From assembly GCA_900239685.1 (NCBI GenBank), contig OENT01000965.1, forward strand, positions 1 through 64,000: a DNA stretch of 64,000 nucleotides. Direction: 5' to 3'. A program made the translations under genes and the position numbers. Source of the DNA: Rotaria macrura (lineage: Eukaryota > Rotifera > Eurotatoria > Philodinida > Philodinidae). Shown in pieces: positions 1-11,289 of the stretch. Under the pieces are notes generated by a model. It saw nothing but the letters and a program-made list of their open reading frames with translations, was not told the origin of the DNA and made no database searches. Position 1 is the first letter of the stretch. Each line of letters opens with the position of its first letter.

Positions 1-1998
1 TTTGAAGTATCAGTGATACAAAAGTCATCTCTCAATAATGTCGGATGACGGCGAAGGAACGAAAACAATATGGAAATTTTAAAGTCGTGATCCCAATTAC
101 CACAGGGGACTGTTATGTATACATTCGAAGCTATGTTGTTTCAGATTGTGGAGAAAATATTTTATGGAGCATCTATGAAGGTTGAAGTAAAACAATCGTT
201 TATTAATGCAACGCAAAGACGAGAATTTCATTTTATTTTCTTATATATTGTTATACATGCAATGCTCTTTAGAATAAACTGAAGAATTTTTCTTTAATAA
301 ACACTTTTGGCACAAGATTCGTTAATTTAAATATCAGGATTTCTGCAAATTGATGAATTTTCTTGAAATCTTTTTAACGTGAGCTTTAAAAGTATTTATT
401 TTGTATTACTATAATTTCAACAATGAAACTTTTAAAAGGAACTACGTAGTTCACAGTTTGAAAATGACATCTCATGATTGTTTGATACGATCTGTTGTGT
501 TTTCAATACTCTTTGTTTTTATCATCTTATAAGATGTCAGAGAGGCAATGGGACATAGAAAGTTGTATAGATTATTAACCTAGCAGGAAATACACCCGAT
601 AATAGATGACGAATCATATATTTGCAAATGTAAGTGAGAAATCAATGGTATCTTGTAAAAACATGCCGTGTAAAACCCATCCATAACGTTCATGTAGCAG
701 TCAGCTATGCAAACTCTACTTTTCAATTTCAATCAGCGATTCGTTTAATCGACAAATACTTTGATTTTTCATTTCTAGTAACGTTGGAGACATATTACAG
801 AATACACAACAATAAGAATATTTAATTTGTTGCACCGTTGTTGAGTTTACAGGAGAAAAAGTGATTCATCATTAATAACATATTGATTTCTTCCGTGATC
901 AATATTGCGTAGGTTTGAAAAGTAATTCTAAATTGACTAAAGTTCAGCTGCCTTTTGTTTGTTATGTATATATGCAAAAGAAAGGCAACTATTTTTCTAT
1001 AAGCGTCAGTTTACAAAGCACACTGACAACAAGCAATACTTCCTATCGCGATTCCGATAAGAAAATTACCAAAGACAAACACAGAGTTATGTCATAACTG
1101 TTGAATGAAAATCATTTGAATTTTTGATTTATAGATAATTGCAACACATCATAGTTGTATCGAATTTGATGTTGAGAAATGATAAAGAAAAACAACCAGC
1201 ATCCTGAAAAAATTGAAATAGAGTAGTATTTTTGTGTGACAGTAATACACAAAAAAAATAGTCCATGATAGTTTATTTTTATAAAAATGAAGGAAATGTC
1301 ACTGTTCATCACACAATTTCGTGATGTTTCACTATTTCCGTATTTGTTGACATCGTTCTTACTTGTAATGAATAATTCATATGAACAATTATGTTCAAAA
1401 ATGGCATATAGGTTTTGTTAGAAGGATCATGCCCATGCACGGATTTTTTCTTATGGCTAAGAGAGAAAAAGAAAGTCTCAATTCCAGCAATGTGTATTTA
1501 GTTTATTATTAATTTTCCATGTTTTTTCTCTTTTCTTTCATCAGAAGATAGTAACAATGAGGACCGGATATCACAATCAATATGCAAATCACAACTTTGT
1601 TCTTAATGAAAATGAACAAAAGAATGAAGTAACTATACTTCAGAAAAAAAACAGTCTAACATCAATGTCTTCAATAGAAATAAAGCCATGTCTTGTTTCT
1701 GTATTGAGTTGATGAACCTATTGTCAATAGTTATAAACAATAAAGAGTAAATGTAAAAAGAAAATTTAATCAGCATATAAAATATATTGATGAATATCGT
1801 CTACAAGAAACTATCATATACGACATCAATAAGCAATCAAAGAATGAACAATCAAAATAAGCGCCAAAGGAAATCTACACCTACGTCATCGAGAAGATCG
1901 AGCGTAGAATAAATATAAGATCGAAAGAAAAAAAGAGAAACTGTTTGCATTTCATCATTTACTTCAGTCACAGTTATATATTCCTAATATTTATCATC
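1..1998. other. A+T-rich intergenic DNA, no supported gene
   Basis: Only short open frames of about 60 codons occur here on either strand. None has a recognisable domain, a convincing splice chain or a signal peptide. The last 100 bases probably hold the promoter and 5' leader of the neuropeptide gene that follows. Confidence 0.6.
1908..1920 (+). promoter_or_regulatory. Possible TATA-like box of the neuropeptide gene
   Basis: An AATAAATATAAG stretch lies about 80 bp upstream of the predicted ATG at 1999, a spacing that would allow a short 5' leader. In DNA this A+T-rich such words are common by chance, so the call rests only on position. Confidence 0.25.
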
Positions 1999-2517
1999 AT
2001 GAAGTTATCGACAGGTAAAAAGATTTTCCGTTTTTTACAACATGTTGTTGAATAAACTTTCTGTAGGCATCAGTCAAAAAGTATCTTTAAATATTGCAAA
2101 CTTAAACTGGATTTTAGTTCTTGCAACTATACTCTTTGGTATGTATCATTGTAAGTAGTGAGATTAATTTACGCGAACTTTCAATTTCATTTAGTTTACT
2201 GTTCTTGTGTTAATTCAAAACCTATTGATTTGGAACAACTAACTGAACATCAACTGACCGATAGCATTTATCCAACTATTCTAATTGCGGATGATCTTGT
2301 TGAGCGTGCATCACCACGTCTTGGCCGAGCTTCACCTCGTCTTGGTCGCGCATCACCACGTCTTGGTCGATATATTTCAGGTCGTGCGCTTTCATATTTT
2401 AACCATGCTGGTCGATATTATATTGGCGATGATGATGCGTCACTGGATTCTCCTCTTGAATTAGATGCTTCTAGCAATGGAAGACGAGCAGCGCCACGAC
2501 TTGGCCGTTCTCTTTAA
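1999..2517 (+). CDS. PRL-amide neuropeptide precursor (pyrokinin/NMU-like)
   Basis: Three exons (1999-2014, 2067-2138, 2195-2517) with introns of 52 and 56 bp encode 136 residues. Residues about 17-37 form a hydrophobic signal peptide, probably cut after CVNS, so the product should be secreted. From residue 68 three tandem ASPRLGR units follow, then YISGR and ALSYFNHAGR, and after an acidic spacer GRRAAPRLGRSL. Each unit ends in Gly-Arg, the usual signal for cleavage and C-terminal amidation. The predicted peptides are three copies of ASPRL-amide, one AAPRL-amide, YIS-amide and ALSYFNHA-amide. PRL-amide ends characterise arthropod pyrokinins and related PRX-amides, which act on neuromedin-U-type receptors; that receptor link is inference. 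The start is the only ATG that joins the signal peptide in phase. Two AATAAA signals follow at 2536 and 2552. Convergent evolution of the short motif is possible. Confidence 0.85.
2308..2370 (+). repeat. Three tandem 21-bp units encoding ASPRLGR
   Basis: Three consecutive 21-bp coding units give identical peptides and differ only at synonymous positions, for example gca/gct, cca/cct and ggc/ggt. This is typical internal duplication in a peptide precursor, with selection keeping the peptide constant. Confidence 0.9.
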
Positions 2518-2535
2518 AATCGTTATCGAACATAA

Positions 2536-2557
2536 AATAAATCTGTCCTAGAATAAA
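2536..2557 (+). terminator. Polyadenylation signals of the neuropeptide gene
   Basis: AATAAA occurs at 2536-2541 and again at 2552-2557, 19-40 bp downstream of the TAA stop. That is the expected place for 3' end formation in a compact animal gene. Confidence 0.6.
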
Positions 2558-2559
2558 GA

Positions 2560-5223
2560 ACTAGCTTCCATCATTATATTCATTTTTAACGGATTCAAGA
2601 AAAAAGAAAGATTTAAAATAAAACATATTGAAAACTTCTTTGGAATAGTAGTAGCTAAACGATCAATGTTCATTCGAATTGTATTAATAGAAAAAAATAG
2701 TTCGTTCGGCAATATCAGATGAGTTGAAAATGCATCAAGAAACCATCAAAATTCAGATTGAAATTCTATTGGGTAAACCACTAAATTGGTAAAGTTTTAA
2801 ATATAATACGCACAAAAGGCTCGATGCGATAAAATTATCGGTATCATACAACACGATTCATTTCCAAGTAAAATAGAGTTGTTCATTGGATGATAAAGGT
2901 TCTGCTATGTGTTGAAATGGATAAAACAAGAATTAGAGAAGATTCTATGTGGATTCACGAATCTGATTATAGACTAATTATAGAAAACACATTTCAGAAT
3001 GAAGATCTTTTTATAGTATCCCATTGTCAAAAATCTGAACTTTAATTACCATCAGTATCGATTCATGCGATCGAGTATTCTTATCGGTATATTGCATAAG
3101 GTGATGCAATATTTTGAAATTCTATAATATTTGAAAAGTTCATTTACCGAATCTTGTTCTAAAATTCTCGTATGAGCTATTGTGAGACGTGCAAGAAATT
3201 AATGTTGATTTTTAAACTACTGAAGTTTTATATGATATGAAAGTTATTACGTTGCCGATACATTCAATGTCAGATAAATAAAGAAAAGCGTACCAAAACA
3301 ATCATGCAAGTCGATCAAATGCTATTGATTTTTATTATCATGTCTTCGCCTCGAGAAAACGATTCCAATTAGATTTGTATTACTTCTTAAAGTAGTATAG
3401 AAAAATCCTATTTTGGTTGCCCTAACTGATGACAAGTGATTTTCGAGGTCACTTCATTTGGGTGATGTTCTAGATGAAAGGAGGGATTCATAGTCATCAT
3501 TATCTTCAAAACAAAGAATATCTCACGACGATCTCGTTCACCTCGACAAGAGAGAAGTTAATTTAATTTCTGATTTATTCTGTAAATCCAAGGTTTATTC
3601 ATCAAGCAATCAAATGGAATGTTTGAATCATGAAAGCAGTGTTCGAATACCTATCATAATTTCGTAAGAATATGAAACACTGATTATTAGTTTTATTATC
3701 TATTCTAGACTACGGAATGCGAAATAAAACACCAACAAGTTCTTAGCAATAGTTATTAGGTGTACTCAATCACGTATCAGCAATACTTGGCTAACCTAAG
3801 AATAAATATGTACAGTTTCTCTCAAAATAATGTGCCAAATTGTGCAGAATTAAGGAAATCTTATGATACTTGTATAAATATGATGGTTTTTTTTTCGAAA
3901 AAAATAATTACTCATTGAAGAAGTGGCATAGAAACTTATGTATTTGAAACTATCGTGACATAAGCACATGAAGTAAACCTACAATTATGGAGAAGGAGTG
4001 GTTCGTTTCGTTAGAAGAGATTTTTAGAGTTCTGAAGATTGTTAACATACTTGATTTTTTTTAATAATCGAATATGATCAATAGTTCATTTATCTTGAAC
4101 GGATATGTTCTCACCTTCGCTAGATATTTTACTTGAGCGATCACGTTTTATTTCACATTTTTACAGAGATATGAATTTCGTTTCATTTTTCACCGAAATA
4201 GCAAGTCATTAGTAAAGAACATCTAAAATAATGCTCTCATTACATGTTTCACACTCATTTCATGATCACCTCTGAGTATGAATTCGAGGCATAGACTTTG
4301 AATAAGTATGGAGACAAATTTTTTCACTGCTAGGAAGCAATTAAGATGAAAGAAATCAAGCTTACCAATATAGCCACAGGGATTACACGATCCAGATCGA
4401 GAAATAAGAAAAATTGTTAAGACACATCATGAAAAAAATCATGAGTCTCGATGAAAGTATGATATCGTAAGACTTGTTATGATAGTATGGCCGCTTAGGA
4501 GAACACATGCGCAAAACTAATTCAATCATCATTAGTTCACTGAAGTAAATAGATCATCTTTCTGAGCATATATATATTTATGTACGTCGAGTTATTCCTA
4601 TTCCTTCTTGATCACTTTTTTAGTAATGTATTCTATACAATTTTCCTTGTGCCAAGTCACGTCATGTTCTAACGAGATAAACGTTAAATTTTCGAATCTT
4701 ATTATTTTCCTAGTTGAATTTGTATTTTTATCAGAAGAAAATTGGTAAAACGGAAAAAGATAATTCTTCTTCGTATTCGTGGCCTCCACTCATATAAAAC
4801 TACCATGTAATCTGTATTCATCTTTGAAAAATGAATTTCTCTAACTGGATATTACCGAATGGCAGAAAAAAAATTGATAAAAACTGGTGAGTCCTAAGTG
4901 ATTTCAGATGTCTTTAAATATTGAACTTTTCACTCCTACATAATTCACATCGAGACTCTTCCATCAGACTTAAATATAAGCGCTAGGAAAGAAAATATCG
5001 ATTATATGGACAAATAAAAGCGTTGAAAAAATTGAGTAAATCAACTACTATTTTAGAATAAAGAAGTATAAGACAAGATGTATCCTTCCACAGTTCGATA
5101 TTGTTTGTTATAGGCATTGCTGTAGTACTTTTAATAATTGTTTACAATAAAATAGTTAAATGAAAACATTAATTAATTAGACATGATCGATATTCAAATT
5201 GACCACGAAAAAAGAGATGATTG
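2560..5223. other. Intergenic DNA, no supported gene
   Basis: I see no coding exon with domain or splice support. The open frame on the minus strand near 4598-4789 has no recognisable similarity or signal and lies in A+T-rich sequence where such frames occur by chance. Confidence 0.55.
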
Positions 5224-6196
5224 AAATTAGAGTCCTGCAATCCTACCCTAGGGTACGACTCTTGTAGGGTAGGGTAGGGTTAGGGTATCATTTGGAAAAC
5301 TGTAGGAAATTCCAGGGTACACTTTTCATTTTTCCAATCTGGTCTGTTTACGTGTTTGGCGTCTGGCAACCTACAGTATTGAACAATATCTTCTATGCAT
5401 AGGATAATAATTAGAAAATGCCTGCTGAATAATTACTTCATATATCACTCATTTATAAGCGGCTACAGTTGTTCACATCATTTTTTTTTCTTTTTCTGTA
5501 TTGTTTTTTATATGAGCAGTCTATGTAAATAATACTCCACCATAGAAGACCCCCATGAAGGAATGCCGCGTTGAAAGTAATAAATAACTACCTGTAATTA
5601 ATTATTTTCACGAAACATTTGAATTTGAATTATTATATTGGCATCAAAATATGACTAGTTTTCAGGGTTTTAAACAAAAAAGTTTAAGAAAACAGGGGCA
5701 GTTTTGTTGATGGACTTTTAAAAATCTAAAGATCTTTTTCCAAATCCTTAATAGCATTTTGATTGTTTGAATAATCTTTTTTATTAAAAATTACGGAAAT
5801 CAATAGGATAGAATAGAAGATTCTCCTGAAACCTCTGCATGATTCGACATGATGAAGGACCGGAGGTTTTTTAATGAGTTGTGAAGGGCGTTAGTTCTGT
5901 TTCTTCTATTCGTGTTGCTGATAATATTTGTGGTGTACTTAGTACTATTTGTCTGATTTTAATATTAGTTGTGATTTTTTTCTATACTATTCTTGAGATT
6001 TGTAAAATCTAAATTCATCATTTCATAAATAATGAAATTTGACATCATATTCGATTATTGTAATTTTTAAATCTAGTAGGGTATAGGGTACGACTAGGAC
6101 ACAATCCTCGTAAGGTAGGGTCGGATTAGGGTACGAAAAAAAAACTCTAGGATAGTGTAGGATAACGAAATTCATATCCTGGCAGGACTCTAATTT
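5224..6196. mobile_element. Putative non-autonomous DNA transposon with telomere-like internal runs
   Basis: AAATTAGAGTCCTGC at 5224-5238 is matched as a perfect inverted copy at 6182-6196, giving 15-bp terminal inverted repeats 973 bp apart. Just inside each end lie runs of TAGGG units with the shared word AGGGTACGACT, near 5249-5287 on the left and 6078-6138 on the right, both in the plus orientation. No transposase ORF is present, so mobilisation would need another element. I found no clear target-site duplication, so the superfamily is unassigned. Confidence 0.6.
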
Positions 6197-6656
6197 AAAT
6201 AAATGAAAAATTGCAAAAAGAACTTCTCGTTATGAGAACTATTGTATAAATATTTTGAAAAATGTTTAGTACAACAACATAACTTGGCACTATGATAGGC
6301 AATGGCGGGATTCAACAGAGACAAATCTTGAAATGCGAAGAATTTTAATCAAAAGCAAGAAAATCAATAAAATAGTGTCTCTGACAGGCCCGTCAAACTA
6401 TAATTCGAGTAAATATCAATCAATTGAGAATCTATAATCATTAGTTACAAATACAATGATATTTGTTGCTTCGTTTAGTTCCGATGTCATAGATTTACTA
6501 ACGAAAAATGAAACGTGATATTTTTTCTTCATTTATAAGACAATAGTTTGACGATATTCTTGTTTATGTTATTTTTATTTTATATTTCTAGGTTTGTTAC
6601 ATAATAAAAAGCATTTGAAACAAAAAAAAGAAAAACATGCATGATTTGGAAAAGAT

Positions 6657-6662
6657 TTTATT
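6657..6662 (-). terminator. Polyadenylation signal of the BRAP-type gene
   Basis: A minus-strand AATAAA lies about 40 bp past the stop codon of the BRAP-type gene, in the expected position for 3' end formation. Confidence 0.5.
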
Positions 6663-6700
6663 TATGATTTGAAAGAATGAATAAATAAATCATTGTTTTA

Positions 6701-9700
6701 TTATTTTCTTCGTCGTCGTGTTTTACCGGAGTTGTTTGTTGATGTCGCACTTGCATTTGTAGTTGTACTACTATTTACAGTTACTTGACTTGTTTCAAGT
6801 TCATCCACTGATAGATCAGTCATTTGCTTTAGTTTTTGTTGACCATCAATATAGAACATAAGATCACGTAATTGATCTTTCAGTTCATCGATTTCCTATG
6901 AGAGAAAAAAAAGAGACGTAACTAGATTCATCGAACACTTCCGCATGAGAAATTATCGCACTTGATTTTTCACTTTCATGCAAGTATCGAATTCTTCTTT
7001 TAATTTTTGCATTTCGGTTTGAAAATAATTTTGATTCTGTCTTAATTGTTCGTTCATTAATCTTTCTTCATCAAAATCATGCTGAAGTTTTGTTATTTTA
7101 GTTGAAGATCGTTTTTCTTGTTGTAGTTTATCTTTAGTTATCATATCGAGTGTTACTTGTAATTGATGTGCATGTTCTTTTAGTAATTTATTCGACTGTT
7201 CAAGTTGTTCCATTTTTTCATGTGTGTCATCTTCGACAAATTGTAATTTATCCTCAAAAAATCGACGTTGCGATTCTAATTGACTCGTTAACAAATAAGT
7301 ATACTAAATGAAAACAACACATTACATTTCCTCTATTGAATGTATTCATTATGTGTTCTCGTCTACTTCAAGTTCAATTGAATCAATTTTCTCTTGAGTT
7401 GTATCATTTTTCGATGTACTTTCATTGAAATCATCCTGAATTCGACGAAGAAGAAAAATAATAATGATAGAGGAACGCAATGAATTCTTACGATGTCATA
7501 AGTGCTCACACCTTCACCACGTAATTCAACAAGTTTTCCATCACTTTTATTTTGTATTAGTCTATGAACATAATTATCACCAACATAATCCCATACGTGT
7601 GTTCGTTTTAAATCCATTGTGTACGTATGTTGAGTTAATTCGAAATGTCTAGCAGAAATTCAAATTTAATTTTAAATTCAAAACAAAAATTTAGCTTCCG
7701 AATGTTGCATAGTAAGAAATACTGCTCTGATTATCAGTCAAAAATGACCCATCTATGTACCTTGGCTCCATCGAGATACTGTTTCTTTATCTCATGTGTC
7801 CTTTTGTAATGAAAGAAAAACTACTCGACGTCGTACCTTTGAATGTGATAACTTATATTTTACTAGAGTAAAATGAGTTGCCACTGCTAGATATCACAAT
7901 GAGTAACCATTTTTTAAAACAACAGACAAAGTACCCATATGAAGTCGTTTATGAAAATATTTTTTCAACTCGATTCTTAGTAAATGTGTCGAAGAAGCTG
8001 CAACTGATCAAAGCTTCATGTATGGATCACATTGAACTTCGAAAGCCAAGCGTAGCAAAAGTTTGAATTTCAAGTTTCTTCTAAATATTCATATGTTGCT
8101 TTTTTTTCTACCATCAAAGACGTTCACCGTTTAGATTTGTAAGTAGTGATTACTTAAAAAACTGAACAGGAAACGAGTTATCCCTCTTGGAAGAACTAAT
8201 TTTTCTCGCATATGCATGACTGTCTCAAAAATGTTTGAACAAGAAAATCTTGTACTATGGACAAATATTGAAATCTGCACTGATCAAGAATACGGGGGGA
8301 AAAGGAGTTGGTCGAAAGAATCATTTTCACATAGAATTCTTTTTCCTTTACCGTTCTCTCGATTTGTTCATAGTCCATGATGTCCTTGTTTTTTATGTGT
8401 GTACCACAAGTGAATTCGCTACGAGTCTTCAAGCTATCTATTTCCATAAAAGATATGATCATATGCTAAAGTCAAGGTAACTTCAGATAGCATGAGCTTA
8501 TCGGTGCAATTGCTTCTTAAAATACACAGATGTCGGTGTATGTTTCGTAAGACCAAAAATTTATTGAACATCATTCCTTTTTATGACAAACGACTGGTAA
8601 AAGTATGTTTTCTCATATACTGACTGATGACACACACACAATTCTGTGGCTTTCATCTATTACATGTGAATAATCAAAACTAATGAGAGAATGTCAAAGA
8701 ATACTAAGAGGGAAAATACTTTTGAATTTATTTGAATTTCATTATAGTATTACAATTTTCCTCTGATATCTTTATACACTTTAATATGATCCTTGAAAAA
8801 GAATAAATCATATTTCAATATCAACATGTTTTTTTTATGATCTTAATGTTATTAAAAAATCAACATGTTTTCTTTTTTGCATGTAACAAAATATACGTAA
8901 AATCATATCTCAATTCTTCCACGAAATTTAAGCAATGAATACATACCCAAAAGCATGACCTTGTTTAAATCGACTACAACCAACATGTCCACATATTAAA
9001 CAAATCCAAAGATCCTAGTGAAGATAAACATAAAAAACACGATATTTTGTATAAATTAGTTATAGTTAGTACTTCTTGTGAGCCGCATTCAAAACATGAT
9101 TGACCATCAATCATCTCCGGTGTTTGTACATAACGACAAACAGGACAACTAAATATTTTCAAATGAATTCAATTGAACTATGAGCCTGTGTCATTACCGA
9201 CTATCACCCCATTTAACGAGACAATCACCATGGAAAGAATGATTACAAAGAATAGTCAACACTCCAGCAAGACTTTCATCCTAGGAAACAAAAAAAACCT
9301 TCTTATATATTCGTGCAAATAAAGAACTACCACTTAATTACCATTCTTTCCAAGCAAATATAACATGGTGGTAATTCAGTAAGACCAGGAATAGGACATG
9401 ATCCTTCCTATAGACATATACATATATATATATAGTAAATATTGACAATGAACAAGACAAATCACTGGTTACTTTAGCTGCACTAGTTATATCGACTTTG
9501 GCAACAAATGCTAAATGACAAATACCCTTTTCTATTGAATTAAATTGTCGATTATTGTAGTACTCGTAGAATTCGTTAGCTTCTTTCTGCAAAAGAAATA
9601 AAATATTGTAAGAGAATCAATCAATGCTTACAAAAATAATGATCGATTTGCCAATATTTATACTCAAAATACTTGTCTATGTAATTTCATAATTCGATAA

Positions 9701-11289
9701 ATTGTAGAAATCACAAAATCTCTATGTCCTAAACTTATGATATTTTATCGATGAGTTCAAAATAAAACACTTTCAAAAAAAAGCCAAATAAATGAATTAA
9801 AAACACTTGTATAGTTGGTTCATTTTTATCTCTATTATCGTGTATCTCTACGGTGTATAACTTATTTTGTCTATTATTGCTCGAATAACCAGTAGAAAGT
9901 TTAGATTTCTAGACTCGTTGGAACGATTCTAAGTGTCTTCCGTACTAACTAATTGAACGCATTTAATGATATTTCGTTCTGCAATTCGCTTTAATCATTG
10001 ATAAAATATACGAATATTGTTCGAACTTTGTAACTTATATCTACATTCACTATTTCTAGTGAATGCATTCATGGAATAAGCTTCATACAGCAAACTTATG
10101 CTCGGCAATCGTTCAATCATTTTTCTGTCATTAGACAATATTTCATACTTGAGATTTAAATTTCACTAAGCACATATATTGATTTGGCGTCGGATCACGA
10201 ATAATTCGTAAATATTCAATACCATCACTAGGAATAATTGCAAAGAACAATCATGGATAGATGCATTATTATTTCATGCATCTTACTATGCAGGGTAGAT
10301 GAATGCAATCAATTCTCGACAAGCTACATCAGCTGGAATAGCTAACATGGCGAGCATTTCACTACGTTTTGGTTCATTATTTGCTCCTAGAGCTTTACTA
10401 CGAAAGACAACAATACGACATAATTTATTAAGAAATGAATTAAAATATCTGATTTACTTGTCTTTATACAGGTGTAAAATGCCTCGAGTTATATCGACGA
10501 GATGATTGCCACAGTAGAAAGGAATTTGTAAATCTGGAGATACTAAAGCATGAGTTGATATTTCTATACCTTTGAATTGTAGAAGGATTTAAATTATTGA
10601 AGGAAAACATTTTTTTTTGATTTCTTAAATATTACGATTTGTATCGTTGGTTGTCATTGATACTTTGCGACTTTTTTTTGATTTACTTGTCTCTTTAGCT
10701 GCAGGTAAACTATCAATATCACTAAAAGTTGATTGTGTTGTTAGATGTTGCTGCTGTAGGGATTCATCGTTTACTGTTGATTTTGGTACGGCATCAGGTT
10801 CATTTGTACTTTCGATATTCATATCTTGTTGTTGGTGCTGTTGTTGACGACGTTTGGATAAATCAAGATAAGTCATTTCAATAGCATCACTCATGACGTT
10901 TGATGATAGGGAACGATGATTCGGTAAACGTAATGTATCTACATCGAATAAAATTAAAGAAAAAACAAAAAGAACATCGACTGTTGATAATTATCAATAT
11001 TTCTATCTACCGTCAAACACATAAGTTTCGACAAATAGTTCACGTGGTTCTCTTTGACCGGAACTAGCACTTTTTACTGTAGATAGATCTTTATTATGGT
11101 TATTAGTATTCGTATCAGAAGGTACAAAATCTGTTGGTTTCTGAAAAGAAGCTTAAAAAAATAAAATAAATAATTATAGCAGACGAACAACGTTTACTAA
11201 GAGAAGATACCTTCGTAAACAATATATTTAAGCGTTTCTAAATCTGATTCAAATGCGTCGTCGATCTCGAGTCGAAGACAAACGACCAT
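6701..11289 (-). CDS. BRAP: BRAP-type RING E3 ubiquitin ligase
   Basis: Fifteen exons read in phase: 11289-11211, 11151-11011, 10938-10687, about 10569-10458, 10397-10287, 10227-10149, 9586-9473, 9407-9342, 9280-9198, 9148-9073, 9014-8947, 7648-7492, 7435-7367, 7303-6962 and 6895-6701, giving 647 residues (human BRAP has 592). After an N-terminal MVVCLRLEID segment and a low-complexity stretch comes the BRAP2 RNA-recognition-like domain with DPTPNQYM and RQFNSIE. A C3H2C3-type RING follows at residues 311-350, then a UBP zinc finger at about 364-450 with CLICGHVGC and VWDYVGDNYVHRL, a coiled coil at about 475-600 and a basic tail. In animals BRAP modulates Ras/MAPK signalling and nuclear import as a cytoplasmic E3 ligase. 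The RING and zinc-finger cysteines I checked are present. The exon 3/4 junction is the least certain. Intron 11 (1.3 kb) and intron 6 (0.56 kb) are long for this gene. Confidence 0.93.

Noticed and set aside
634-1097. Two 60-codon plus-strand frames at the left edge
   Set aside because: No recognisable domain and no splice support. Frames of this length are expected by chance in this composition.
5250-5287. TAGGG-rich run as an internal telomere or chromosome-end relic
   Set aside because: The run is short and imperfect, occurs twice inside a unit with inverted ends, and is better explained as part of a transposon-like element.
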